From assembly GCA_003694495.1 (NCBI GenBank), contig RFJO01000013.1, positions 1 to 18,927 on the forward strand: 18,927 nucleotides of DNA, given 5' to 3'. Below, piece after piece: positions 7,687-13,973 of this stretch (position 1 is its first letter; each line of letters opens with the position of its first letter). The position numbers were made by a program, and so were the translations under genes. The DNA comes from Candidatus Woesearchaeota archaeon. GTDB lineage: Archaea; Nanobdellota; Nanobdellia; SCGC-AAA011-G17; GW2011-AR17. Under the pieces are notes generated by a model that saw only the letters and a list, made by a program, of their open reading frames with translations, was not told the DNA's origin and ran no database searches.

Positions 7687-8142
7687 ATGAAAATGGAAGT
7701 ATTAAAGGAAAAAGATGTAACATTAATGGATAGACGAAGGGTAACATTATTAGTAGATTTTGAAGGGAAAGCAACACCATCTTCAGCTTCATTAAGAAAA
7801 GATGTTGCTTCATTTTTAAAGACAAAACCAAACCTTATTTCAATAAGGCATATTTATCAAAAATTTGGCGATGCAAAAGCCAAAGTTATTGTTCATGTTT
7901 ACAAAAGCGAAGATAAGTTAAAATTGTTTGAAGGTGAGTCTGCTGTATATAAGGAAGAGAAAGCAGAATCTTCCGAAGAGAAAGCAGAATCTTCCGAAGA
8001 GAAAGCAGAATCTCCTTCCGAAGAGAAAGCAGAATCTCCTTCCGAAGAGAAAGCAGAATCTCCTTCCGAAGAGAAAGCAGGTTCTTCCGAAGAGAAAGCA
8101 GAGTCTCCTTCCGAAGATAAAGAAGTTAAAGAGGAAAACTAA
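7687..8142 (+). CDS. rps24e: Small-subunit ribosomal protein S24e with acidic repeat tail
   Basis: This is an archaeal/eukaryotic-type 30S protein. The first 87 or so residues match S24e: MEVLKEKDVTLMDRRRVTLL, then ATPSSASLRKDVASFLKTKP, then a strand-turn-strand with YQKFGDAKAKVIVHVYKSED. Normal archaeal S24e ends about here, at around 100 residues. This one continues for about 60 residues, made almost entirely of seven tandem EEKAES(S/PS)-type units followed by EDKEVKEEN. The tail is strongly acidic and low in complexity, and is probably disordered. The start is taken at the ATG at 7687 because of the GGTGAT site. An overlapping GTG at 7678 and an ATG at 7693 are alternatives. It lies between spt4 and S27ae as in other archaea. 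Identity is firm; the function of the tail is unknown. Confidence 0.94.
   Translation: MKMEVLKEKDVTLMDRRRVTLLVDFEGKATPSSASLRKDVASFLKTKPNLISIRHIYQKFGDAKAKVIVHVYKSEDKLKLFEGESAVYKEEKAESSEEKAESSEEKAESPSEEKAESPSEEKAESPSEEKAGSSEEKAESPSEDKEVKEEN
7957..8115 (+). repeat. Seven in-frame 21/24-bp tandem repeats in rps24e
   Basis: Seven direct units each begin GAGAAAGCAG. Units 1, 2 and 6 are 21 bp (7957-7977, 7978-7998, 8071-8091) and units 3, 4, 5 and 7 are 24 bp (7999-8022, 8023-8046, 8047-8070, 8092-8115), differing by one CCT codon. Units 1-2 are identical to each other and units 3-5 are identical to each other at the DNA level. Only units 6 and 7 carry point differences. Such identity points to recent slippage or unequal recombination. 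All unit lengths are multiples of three, so copy-number change keeps the frame. Confidence 0.95.
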
Positions 8143-8144
8143 AA

Positions 8145-8333
8145 ATGGCAAAGAGAGCAAAACCTAAAAACCATAGTCCAAGTAAGAAATATACAAAATA
8201 TTCAATATCCGGTGATAAAATAGAAAGAAAAGAAACCTGCCCAAAATGTGGTCCAGGTATATTTATGGCACATCATAAAGGCAGGAAAACTTGTGGTTCT
8301 TGCGGATATACTGTTTTTGAGAAAGACCAGTAA
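8145..8333 (+). CDS. rps27ae: Small-subunit ribosomal protein S27ae
   Basis: This 62-residue zinc-ribbon protein of the 30S subunit corresponds to the ribosomal half of eukaryotic ubiquitin-S27a fusions; no ubiquitin part is present, as expected in archaea. The N-terminus is basic (MAKRAKPKNHSPSKKYTKYS). Zinc ligands are Cys32 and Cys35 (CPKCG) and Cys50 and Cys53 (CGSCGY), with the conserved GIFMAHHKGRKTCG between them. It starts two bases after the S24e stop with a GAGG-type site about ten bases upstream, and is the last gene of the operon. In many archaea the Kae1/Bud32 gene follows; here an unrelated gene with its own promoter follows. Very confident. Confidence 0.96.
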   Translation: MAKRAKPKNHSPSKKYTKYSISGDKIERKETCPKCGPGIFMAHHKGRKTCGSCGYTVFEKDQ

Positions 8334-8337
8334 AAAG

Positions 8338-8346
8338 CTTTATAAA
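8338..8346 (+). promoter_or_regulatory. TATA box of transglutaminase-like gene A
   Basis: CTTTATAAA is centred 41 nt before the ATG at 8383. Transcription should start near 8369, giving a leader of about 14 nt. That leader contains GGTAAT (8373-8378) four bases before the ATG, one mismatch from the GGTGAT ribosome site used elsewhere in the window. This is the one clearly leadered single gene here, and it has a Shine-Dalgarno-like site. Confidence 0.6.
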
Positions 8347-8382
8347 CTATTAATGACTATACAATAGTAACAGGTAATTAAA

Positions 8383-9348
8383 ATGTCTTTAAAGGATAAA
8401 CTATTTGATGCTTTACTAATTAGTGAAATTGCATTTGCAAGTGCAGCGGGTGGTGCAGTTTCTACATATTTTATTTATAGTTCTAGAACTCCTAAAAAGC
8501 CTAAGGAAATAGTTAGAACAGTACGTTCAACTTTAGAGAACAGTACACTTGAGAAGGTCGTTTCTTTAGAAGTTAAAGACAAACGTAAAGACATTCTTGA
8601 TTATAGTATACCTTTTAAAACATTACACTTGCAACCAACTAAATATCAAATAACTAATCAAAAAGGTAAAAAAGAAGATCTTAAAGACTTTTTGCAACGA
8701 AGTGTTACAAATGAATCTTTAAGGCATTATGTTAAAGGTTTGATTAAGAAAGTGAAAAAAGCTCATGATAATTTAAGAAAACAACGAATAAAAGTTAATG
8801 ATAGAATTTTAGCTGAATTAGCAATTAGCATAATGAGGTTTGACGTAGTTAGGAATTCAGATTACACTTTGGATTATGAAGTAAACGGTGATTCAAGGCA
8901 AACATGGGAGGAGTTTTATAAGCCAAAAGATAAAACAAAGAAAAAGCTTGGCGATTGTGATGATTATTCAACAGCGCTATTAAGCTTATATGCTGCAATG
9001 TTAAAGGAGACAGAATCTTCAAAAGATGCATTTGGTAAAAGATTGTTTGATGTTTTGCTTCATAACCAAATTATAGGTTTAGGTTATAGTGGTGATTCAC
9101 GTTATGGTGATAATGATGTTGGCCATGAAATGTTGGCTTTATTGCAATATTCTGATGATTTTAGACACGTTTCCCTAAAACTGCTTGAACCGCAAAAGCT
9201 TAGCGGTTATGGTAACAATAAAAATTATGGTTTAGCTTTTGCTGATGGGAAATTAGTAATGTGGGATTCTAGAGGGAAAAAGTTCATCAATATTAGAAAT
9301 TTGGAATATATTTACACGCCAAATGGTGTTTATAAGCCAAGTAAATAG
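8383..9348 (+). CDS. Membrane-anchored transglutaminase-like protein A
   Basis: This 321-residue protein has an N-terminal hydrophobic segment (about 9-31) that probably acts as a signal anchor, placing the rest outside the cell. The C-terminal half has the order of a transglutaminase-like cysteine catalytic core: Cys192 in KLGDCDDYSTALL, His248 in DVGHEMLALL, and Glu269 in LLEPQK as the likely third residue, at the position where the fold usually has Asp/Glu-Pro. A GDSRQTWEEF motif (169-178) precedes the Cys. The middle (about 90-140) is Lys-rich and helical. Members of this superfamily include cross-linking enzymes, proteases and amidases, so reaction and substrate are open. It is paralogous to the protein at 11993-12928. 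Its 3' end overlaps the convergent methyltransferase gene by 19 nt. Superfamily call is good; function is inferred. Confidence 0.7.
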   Translation: MSLKDKLFDALLISEIAFASAAGGAVSTYFIYSSRTPKKPKEIVRTVRSTLENSTLEKVVSLEVKDKRKDILDYSIPFKTLHLQPTKYQITNQKGKKEDLKDFLQRSVTNESLRHYVKGLIKKVKKAHDNLRKQRIKVNDRILAELAISIMRFDVVRNSDYTLDYEVNGDSRQTWEEFYKPKDKTKKKLGDCDDYSTALLSLYAAMLKETESSKDAFGKRLFDVLLHNQIIGLGYSGDSRYGDNDVGHEMLALLQYSDDFRHVSLKLLEPQKLSGYGNNKNYGLAFADGKLVMWDSRGKKFINIRNLEYIYTPNGVYKPSK

Positions 9349-9845
9349 ACATATAGTTTTTCAAAGAAAAGATTTTCTTTATCAATCATCTCAAACTTAA
9401 ATTTATACTTTTTAAATATTTGTTCCACATTGCCTGTTAATGAGCTTACAACTGTCAAAATTTTTCCATCTTTGTTAAGATAACTTTTTGCATGTTTAAG
9501 AAACCTCTCAAGAGTTTCATATCCATTTTTGCCTCCAGTTGTTATCATTTTACTTTCTTCGTCTTCATTTTCATCTTCAGGCAAGTATGGGGGGTTAAAG
9601 ATTATAAGATCAAACTTTCCTTTCACGTTTTTAAACAAATCTGATTGTATTGCGTTTACTCCTTTTTTTTTGACATAATCTACGCACTCTTGGTTTAAAT
9701 CCACCGCAAGCACATCTTTTGTGTATTTTAATGCTTCTAAAGCTAATATGCCAGAGCCGGTGCCCATGTCAAGCACTTTGCCTTTAGCAAACTTTCTAAT
9801 ATGTTTTTTTAGAAGGTAAGAATCTTCTGCTGGTTCATATATCAT
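9330..9845 (-). CDS. HemK/Mtq2-type N5-glutamine methyltransferase
   Basis: This SAM-dependent methyltransferase of 171 residues is probably the archaeal Mtq2 homologue that methylates the Gln of the GGQ motif of release factor aRF1, usually as a complex with a Trm112-like zinc protein. The N-terminal signature YEPAEDSYLL (3-12) is typical of this group. SAM-binding motif I is DMGTGSG (26-32), the acidic end of the second strand is Asp49 (VDLN), and the catalytic NPPY is at 84-87 (FNPPYLPEDE), which is diagnostic of amino-N methylation of Gln or Asn or of exocyclic base nitrogens. There is no N-terminal PrmC helical domain, in line with Mtq2. The start overlaps the stop of the upstream winged-helix gene (ATGA). 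No Trm112 gene is in the window. Confidence 0.88.
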   Translation of the reverse strand: MIYEPAEDSYLLKKHIRKFAKGKVLDMGTGSGILALEALKYTKDVLAVDLNQECVDYVKKKGVNAIQSDLFKNVKGKFDLIIFNPPYLPEDENEDEESKMITTGGKNGYETLERFLKHAKSYLNKDGKILTVVSSLTGNVEQIFKKYKFKFEMIDKENLFFEKLYVYLLGL

Positions 9846-10282
9846 TTTATTGCGTTAAAATACTCTTTTACCCTTGATAATATTGATTTAAGGTAAAATT
9901 TTTCTATTTTTTCTTCAAATATAACATTTATGTTTTCTTTTTCTGTTATCCTGTATTTATTTTTAACCTTTTCAATTAAATATAACTCTCTCAACCGCCT
10001 TAGCTGTCTTCTTATGTTAGAAGGCGCAATGCCGACTAAAGGAAGATTATTTTTTTTTCTAGCTTCAATAACACAACTAACAACTTCATCACACTCAAGC
10101 TCTTTACCAGAATCAAGCAATGTTTGGAACACGTCAACGATAACATCTCTAGAATCTCCTGGTTGTAAGAGTCCAATTGATAGGCAAAGCCTTTTTATTA
10201 TGTCTCTTCTATCTCCATAAGGCTTTTCATATTTTCTTAAAGTAATTTCTGCCAGTGGTATATCTTTAGAAACATTTGCCAT
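9842..10282 (-). CDS. Conserved archaeal winged-helix protein, putative regulator
   Basis: This protein of 146 residues begins MANVSKDIPLAEITLRKYEK, a start I associate with a conserved archaeal family annotated as predicted transcription regulators. The first part (about 25-75) is helical and includes GLLQPGDSRDVIVDVFQTLL. A winged-helix-like segment runs from about 78 to 115, with a recognition-helix-like SNIRRQLRRLRELYLIEKV followed by a wing KNKYRITE. The C-terminus (IFEEKIEKFYLKSILSRVKE) is helical and may dimerise. It could bind DNA or RNA; targets are unknown. It sits 19 nt after the thioredoxin-like gene and overlaps the methyltransferase start by four bases, so the three are probably cotranscribed. 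No Shine-Dalgarno site is visible before the ATG. Confidence 0.65.
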   Translation of the reverse strand: MANVSKDIPLAEITLRKYEKPYGDRRDIIKRLCLSIGLLQPGDSRDVIVDVFQTLLDSGKELECDEVVSCVIEARKKNNLPLVGIAPSNIRRQLRRLRELYLIEKVKNKYRITEKENINVIFEEKIEKFYLKSILSRVKEYFNAIK

Positions 10283-10301
10283 AGGTTAAACTAAATTAAT
10301 T

Positions 10302-10652
10302 TTACTTTAAATAATTTGCTAAAAATTCATTTATCTTTGTAAATATTCCTTTATCTTTATTTTCATTTTCTGTTATTTTGCCATAACTTAGGTCAAGGTA
10401 TTTATTCATAATTTTATTATTCTGCAAACCTCTTAATCCAATTGGCTGATACTTTGGTCCAACAATAATAAATGTTGGCACGCTCATCACGTCGTATTTT
10501 CGTGCCATTCTTGCGCCTTCAGGCGTTGCGGTGGACAAATCTTTTAGCACAAAATCGTTCCTTGTTTTTCTAAATTCATGTATAAATTTTTTTGCAGCCG
10601 GACAATGCGGGCAAGTTGGCGACGTGAAAAGGTAAACTATTGTTTTTTCCAT
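10302..10652 (-). CDS. Thioredoxin/glutaredoxin-like protein
   Basis: This small thiol-disulfide oxidoreductase of 116 residues appears cytoplasmic, with no signal peptide. The active site is Cys14-Pro-His-Cys17 in SPTCPHCPAAK, and the cis-proline is Pro59 in MSVPTFIIVG. The CPHC redox site and the order beta-alpha-beta, cis-Pro, beta fit the thioredoxin fold. The substrate is unknown. After the fold a short linker rich in Lys, Glu and Asn (about 92-102) leads to a C-terminal helix (FTKINEFLANYLK), an uncommon extension. It is first in a leftward three-gene operon with a TATA box 25 nt before the ATG (leaderless). The fold is confident; the role is inferred. Confidence 0.85.
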   Translation of the reverse strand: MEKTIVYLFTSPTCPHCPAAKKFIHEFRKTRNDFVLKDLSTATPEGARMARKYDVMSVPTFIIVGPKYQPIGLRGLQNNKIMNKYLDLSYGKITENENKDKGIFTKINEFLANYLK

Positions 10653-10672
10653 ACTTTATTTAAAACATGTTT

Positions 10673-10681
10673 ATTTTAAAT
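10673..10681 (-). promoter_or_regulatory. TATA box of the thioredoxin-like operon
   Basis: Read on the - strand the element is ATTTAAAAT, centred 25 nt upstream of the ATG at 10652. That predicts transcription at or next to the start codon, and no Shine-Dalgarno site is present. Confidence 0.5.
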
Positions 10682-10728
10682 ATCTTATTGATTAGTGCAT
10701 ATGTTTTTTTCAAAAATCACTAGCATAA

Positions 10729-10738
10729 GTTTATAAAG
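10729..10738 (+). promoter_or_regulatory. TATA box of the Mre11/SbcD-like gene
   Basis: GTTTATAAAG is centred about 27 nt before the ATG at 10761. This favours that ATG over a TTG two codons upstream and implies a leaderless mRNA. Confidence 0.6.
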
Positions 10739-10760
10739 TTTTATTGAATTTCTGTTGTTT

Positions 10761-11960
10761 ATGGTTTTTGCGCACATGGCCGACTTACACATTGGCGGCT
10801 GGCCGGATGAAAGGATGACTAAGCTTGGCTTGGATTCGTTTAAGAAAGCAGTATCAATTTGTATAGAAAAAAATGTTGAGTTCATATTATTCTCTGGAGA
10901 TTTATTTAACACTGCATTACCACAGATAGATTATATTAAAGAGGTTGCGGCTCAATTAAAATTGTTAAAAGACAACAACATAAAAGTTTACAGCATTGCA
11001 GGCTCACATGATTATTCTCCTTCAGGAAAAACTATGCTTGAAGTGTTTGAGAAAGCAGGTTTATTGGTAAGTGTAACAAAATTTGACAAGAATGGGAACT
11101 TAACATTTACAGATATCAATGGCAGCTTGAAAGTAACCGGCATGTACGGTAAGAAAGGCGGTCTTGAAAAGACTGACTATTCAAAACTTGATTTAAGTTT
11201 ATTAGATTCCGAGCCGGGTAAAAAAATCTTCATGTTCCATACTGCCATAACAGAACTCAACCCTGCAGGGCTAGAATCAATGGACTCGCAACCCTTATCT
11301 TCTTTACCCAGAAGCTTTAACTATTACGCAGGAGGCCATGTACATTATATTTTTCAAAAAGAGCATGGTAATGGCATTTTAACGTTTCCGGGAGCATTGT
11401 TCCCCAATAACTTCAAAGAGCTTGAAGAATACAAACACGGCGGATTTTATATTGTTGATGATAACTTTAAGCCTGAATATGTTCCGATAAAACTTAAAGA
11501 TGTTATCTGTTTAAATTTTAATGCAGACAATAAATCATCCTCATTATTAATGGATGAGATCATAGACAAGTTATCAAGCTTTGATATAACTGACAAAATT
11601 ATTCTTTTAAGGGTTGAAGGCAAATTATCTTCAGGTAAACCTTCTGACATAAAATTTAACAGAATAATAAAATCTTTTTCTAATGCGTATTATATAGCAA
11701 AAAACATTTCCAACCTAAAAAGTTCTAAATTTGAAGAGATTGAAGTGAAACAAGGCACAGTTAAGGAAGTTGAAGAAAGCATTGTGCTAGATTATAATCC
11801 AAGTTTAAGCATACCTGATTTGGATTTTAAAGACTTAAGTTTAAAGCTGATGCAATTTTTGGATAAAGAAACAATTGAAGGTGAAAAAAAATCTGACTTC
11901 GAAAAACGTTTATTTTCTGAGGTCAAGGAAATCTTAAAATTAAACGAAATTTTCAGTTAG
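10761..11960 (+). CDS. DNA repair exonuclease, SbcD/Mre11-like metallophosphoesterase
   Basis: This Mn-dependent nuclease-family protein of 399 residues is probably involved in DNA double-strand-break end processing. The phosphoesterase motifs are in order: Asp8 and His10 (MADLHIGG), Asp47 (SGDLFN), the GSHD motif at 81-84, His160 (FMFHTAI), and His193/His195 (GGHVH). The third motif is usually GNHD; here Asn is Ser. The residue after GDLF, often His in Mre11, is Asn. The region after about 240 would be the capping and Rad50-binding part and is poorly conserved; the C-terminus is helical and charged. No Rad50/SbcC gene is adjacent on either side, although many archaea encode the pair together. 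The start at the ATG at 10761 is supported by the TATA box. Superfamily is certain, Mre11-type function likely. Confidence 0.85.
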   Translation: MVFAHMADLHIGGWPDERMTKLGLDSFKKAVSICIEKNVEFILFSGDLFNTALPQIDYIKEVAAQLKLLKDNNIKVYSIAGSHDYSPSGKTMLEVFEKAGLLVSVTKFDKNGNLTFTDINGSLKVTGMYGKKGGLEKTDYSKLDLSLLDSEPGKKIFMFHTAITELNPAGLESMDSQPLSSLPRSFNYYAGGHVHYIFQKEHGNGILTFPGALFPNNFKELEEYKHGGFYIVDDNFKPEYVPIKLKDVICLNFNADNKSSSLLMDEIIDKLSSFDITDKIILLRVEGKLSSGKPSDIKFNRIIKSFSNAYYIAKNISNLKSSKFEEIEVKQGTVKEVEESIVLDYNPSLSIPDLDFKDLSLKLMQFLDKETIEGEKKSDFEKRLFSEVKEILKLNEIFS

Positions 11961-11961
11961 A

Positions 11962-11970
11962 TTTATATAA
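11962..11970 (+). promoter_or_regulatory. TATA box of transglutaminase-like gene B
   Basis: TTTATATAA begins two bases after the nuclease stop codon, and its centre is 27 nt before the ATG at 11993. This supports a separate, leaderless transcript for gene B. An ATG at 11984 is in frame but is stopped two codons later. Confidence 0.6.
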
Positions 11971-11992
11971 TCGGTAAAAATAAAATGTTCTA

Positions 11993-12928
11993 ATGGGAAA
12001 ATTTATGAAAGCTGTAGCATTGTCTGTTGCTCTTGCTACATCTAATTGTTTTACATATGATTTGCCCAACCCTAGGTTTAAACATTATAGGCAAGGCAAA
12101 AGATGGTTCTACTATGATTACAGTATAAATGTAAATCGTCAAGATGTAAAAAGAATTTTAGATGAAAATTATTTTCCTCGGCTTCACAAGTCATACTCAC
12201 AAAAAAGGATAAATGTTAAAGATTCTAGTTGTTTAGATGTTGAAGCAAAATCTTTTGTTGAAAGAAGTAAAAAAGACAGACGTTCCCGTTTATATGTTGA
12301 AAGGAACCTTGAATCTATAATGAGAGATTATGAGCAAGGTTTTGTAGACAAAGATCCAGTAAAATTAGCAGAATATTCTATACAGCATTTTTGGAAAGAC
12401 ATAAGCACAGACTTTGGCAATGGCAAGTACACATTAGAGTTAGAATGTTTAAGCAGGCATAAACTTTCAACAACAAGGGTGAAGGTTGTATATAGCATGA
12501 TTGGAGATTCACGTCAAACCTTAGGCGAGTTTGTATCTCATAAAGGCGGAAAGTATTTAGGCGACTGTGACGATTTTGCCATTGCTTTATTGACATCATA
12601 TGAACTAATGAGAGACATATCTTCTAAAAATAAAGGCAAATTCTGGCAAAGTTTGAATAAAGGACTCAAGCGTAGGCAGATTCTGTATGTTGTTGAATCT
12701 GGTCATGCATTTAACATTATGTTAAGTTACAATCCATCTTTTTCTAAAGCTAAGGTAATCCCAATCGAACCACAGAAATTCAACTCTTCAAATTTAGAGC
12801 AAAACGTTATAGTCTCTGGTCATAACAGTTTATATCACATTGTGAGAAGTAAAGAGACATTGGGCATAAATGTTGAAATTAAAGAAATATTTAGGATTTA
12901 TAACTCTAAAGTTTCATATGCAAAATGA
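11993..12928 (+). CDS. Exported transglutaminase-like protein B
   Basis: This 311-residue protein begins with Lys residues and a hydrophobic stretch (about 5-18, KAVALSVALATSN) that looks like a signal peptide. Cys19 lies near its end, but the preceding Ser-Asn does not fit a normal lipobox. The core parallels protein A: GDSRQTLGEF (171-180), Cys192 in GDCDDFAIALL, His238 in ESGHAFNIML, and Glu259 in IPIEPQKF. The Cys-His-Glu order and motifs fit the transglutaminase-like fold. The sequence before the core (about 20-160) is not shared in any obvious way with A and has many Arg and Lys residues. It has its own TATA box, and a strong hairpin follows its stop by nine bases. Its convergent neighbour is the VWA-DUF58-MoxR operon. 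Superfamily call is good; substrate and reaction are unknown. Confidence 0.7.
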   Translation: MGKFMKAVALSVALATSNCFTYDLPNPRFKHYRQGKRWFYYDYSINVNRQDVKRILDENYFPRLHKSYSQKRINVKDSSCLDVEAKSFVERSKKDRRSRLYVERNLESIMRDYEQGFVDKDPVKLAEYSIQHFWKDISTDFGNGKYTLELECLSRHKLSTTRVKVVYSMIGDSRQTLGEFVSHKGGKYLGDCDDFAIALLTSYELMRDISSKNKGKFWQSLNKGLKRRQILYVVESGHAFNIMLSYNPSFSKAKVIPIEPQKFNSSNLEQNVIVSGHNSLYHIVRSKETLGINVEIKEIFRIYNSKVSYAK

Positions 12929-12936
12929 TTATAAAA

Positions 12937-12970
12937 CCCTGGCAAGGAAACCTAAGCTTCCTTGCTGGGG
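12937..12970 (+). other. Strong hairpin in the convergent spacer
   Basis: Arms CCCTGGCAAGGAA (12937-12949) and TTCCTTGCTGGGG (12958-12970) enclose an 8-base loop. As + strand RNA the stem has 13 unbroken pairs, two of them G-U wobbles. On the - strand the same two positions become A-C mismatches. It starts nine bases after the stop of transglutaminase B, so it may be a 3'-UTR structure protecting or terminating that mRNA. On the - strand it is followed by TTTTATAATCATTTT, so it might also end the VWA operon transcript. Confidence 0.6.
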
Positions 12971-13040
12971 AAAAAGAGGTGATATTATATATAGCGCGGA
13001 ACTTCTTTATAAAACTTTTGGATTTGTCACCACTCTCAAG

Positions 13041-13970
13041 TTAAATAATAGAATATTTTGTTCCCAAAAGTCCCCATTCTATTAATAAGAAGAATATTGC
13101 TATACTTAGGAAATATATAGACAAATCTTTTTTCAATGGGCTGTTTCTGAATTGTGCAATGCTTAGAAAAGTATTCTTTAATGATTCCTCATCTGTTGGC
13201 ATAAAGAAGTTTCCGTTAGTGCTTTGAGCAATATGTTTTAATGTATCTTCATCTACAGTAAATGATGCAGCAATATCGCCTATAGGCCCGCCTTGTTTGC
13301 TTCCCATGCCGATTGTATGTACTACAATTTTATCATCTTTTATATATTCCAATGCTTCATCGGGCGTAATGCCTATGTTATCCTGCCCGTCTGTTAACAA
13401 CACTACAACCCTTGGACCTTCCTTGGGCATTAAGTTGGCTGCAGTTATGATAGCTTGGCCTAAATCCGTTCCCCCCAGTTTTTCAATTTCAATCTTAGAT
13501 ATTGTATCTACAACTTTATCCATATCATCTGTTGGTTTAAGCTTGATAAACGACGCACCAGAAAATGTTACTAAGCCAATCCTTATATTGCCAGGCACAC
13601 TTTTTGCAAACACAGTCATTGCAGCCTTAGCTGCTTCTAACCTGTTTGGAGAGTAATCCTCAGCAAGCATACTGCTTGATGCGTCCATTGCGATAACCAT
13701 GTCAAATTTTGTAGCGTTACCCATATACCAAACACCAATCCCTGCAGCTGAAAATATCAAGAAGACAACTGTAATTGTTCTCATCAATAATAACAGTATG
13801 TTTTTGGTAACTACCTGTTCTCCAGTAATCCGTCTTATAGCTTCATAATTAGCAAATCTTAGCGCTCTTTTTTTCCCTCTTTTTAAGCTGTAAAAGTGTA
13901 TAAAAATCATTAATGGGATTATACCAAAGAGCCATAGGAATACAGGTTTTGCAAATACTATTTGAACCAT
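13041..13970 (-). CDS. BatA-like membrane protein with von Willebrand factor A domain
   Basis: This membrane-anchored VWA protein of 309 residues is the last gene of the MoxR-DUF58-VWA set. Two N-terminal transmembrane segments (about 8-27 and 57-82) flank a basic cytoplasmic stretch (KRGKKRALRF), and a third is at about 285-305. This is the BatA/BatB layout, which puts the VWA domain outside the membrane. The metal-binding MIDAS site is complete: Asp96, Ser98, Ser100 (DASSS), Thr168 (LGGTDLG) and Asp194 (LLTDGQDN). MIDAS sites bind protein ligands through a divalent metal. The stop of the DUF58 gene lies three bases before this start. No BatC or BatD (TPR or BatD-type) genes follow. The family role is usually described as stress- or envelope-related protein assembly; the partner here is inferred to be the surface protein upstream. 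Confidence 0.88.
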   Translation of the reverse strand: MVQIVFAKPVFLWLFGIIPLMIFIHFYSLKRGKKRALRFANYEAIRRITGEQVVTKNILLLLMRTITVVFLIFSAAGIGVWYMGNATKFDMVIAMDASSSMLAEDYSPNRLEAAKAAMTVFAKSVPGNIRIGLVTFSGASFIKLKPTDDMDKVVDTISKIEIEKLGGTDLGQAIITAANLMPKEGPRVVVLLTDGQDNIGITPDEALEYIKDDKIVVHTIGMGSKQGGPIGDIAASFTVDEDTLKHIAQSTNGNFFMPTDEESLKNTFLSIAQFRNSPLKKDLSIYFLSIAIFFLLIEWGLLGTKYSII

Positions 13971-13973
13971 TTT

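Noticed and set aside
7957..8115. Tandem repeats as a possible CRISPR array
   Set aside because: The units are contiguous, without unique spacers, and they encode an in-frame peptide repeat inside S24e.
7928..8167. Repetitive open frames on both strands through the S24e repeat (7928-8167 + and 7918-8160 -)
   Set aside because: They exist only because 21/24-bp repeats keep all frames open. The S24e frame has the conserved core and the operon context, and the other frames have no start signals or homology pattern.
10685..10912. 75-codon - strand ORF across the divergent thioredoxin/Mre11 spacer
   Set aside because: It would run antisense through the conserved start and motif I-II of the nuclease and carries no conserved pattern.
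12005..12061. Lipoprotein signal in transglutaminase B
   Set aside because: Cys19 follows Ser-Asn, which does not match the small residue normally required just before a lipobox Cys. An ordinary signal peptide or anchor is more likely.
12929..13040. C/D-box small RNA or tRNA in the convergent spacer
   Set aside because: GTGATAT is only a partial C box and no matching D box (CTGA) is placed suitably. No cloverleaf can be drawn with the hairpin.
12870..13085. 71-codon + strand ORF spanning the end of transglutaminase B and the VWA stop, with an orphan GAGGTGAT at 12976-12983
   Set aside because: It overlaps two real genes. The ribosome-site-like sequence is followed by TAT, not ATG, at the expected spacing, and the peptide has no recognisable pattern. 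It might be the remnant of a start, but nothing supports a gene.
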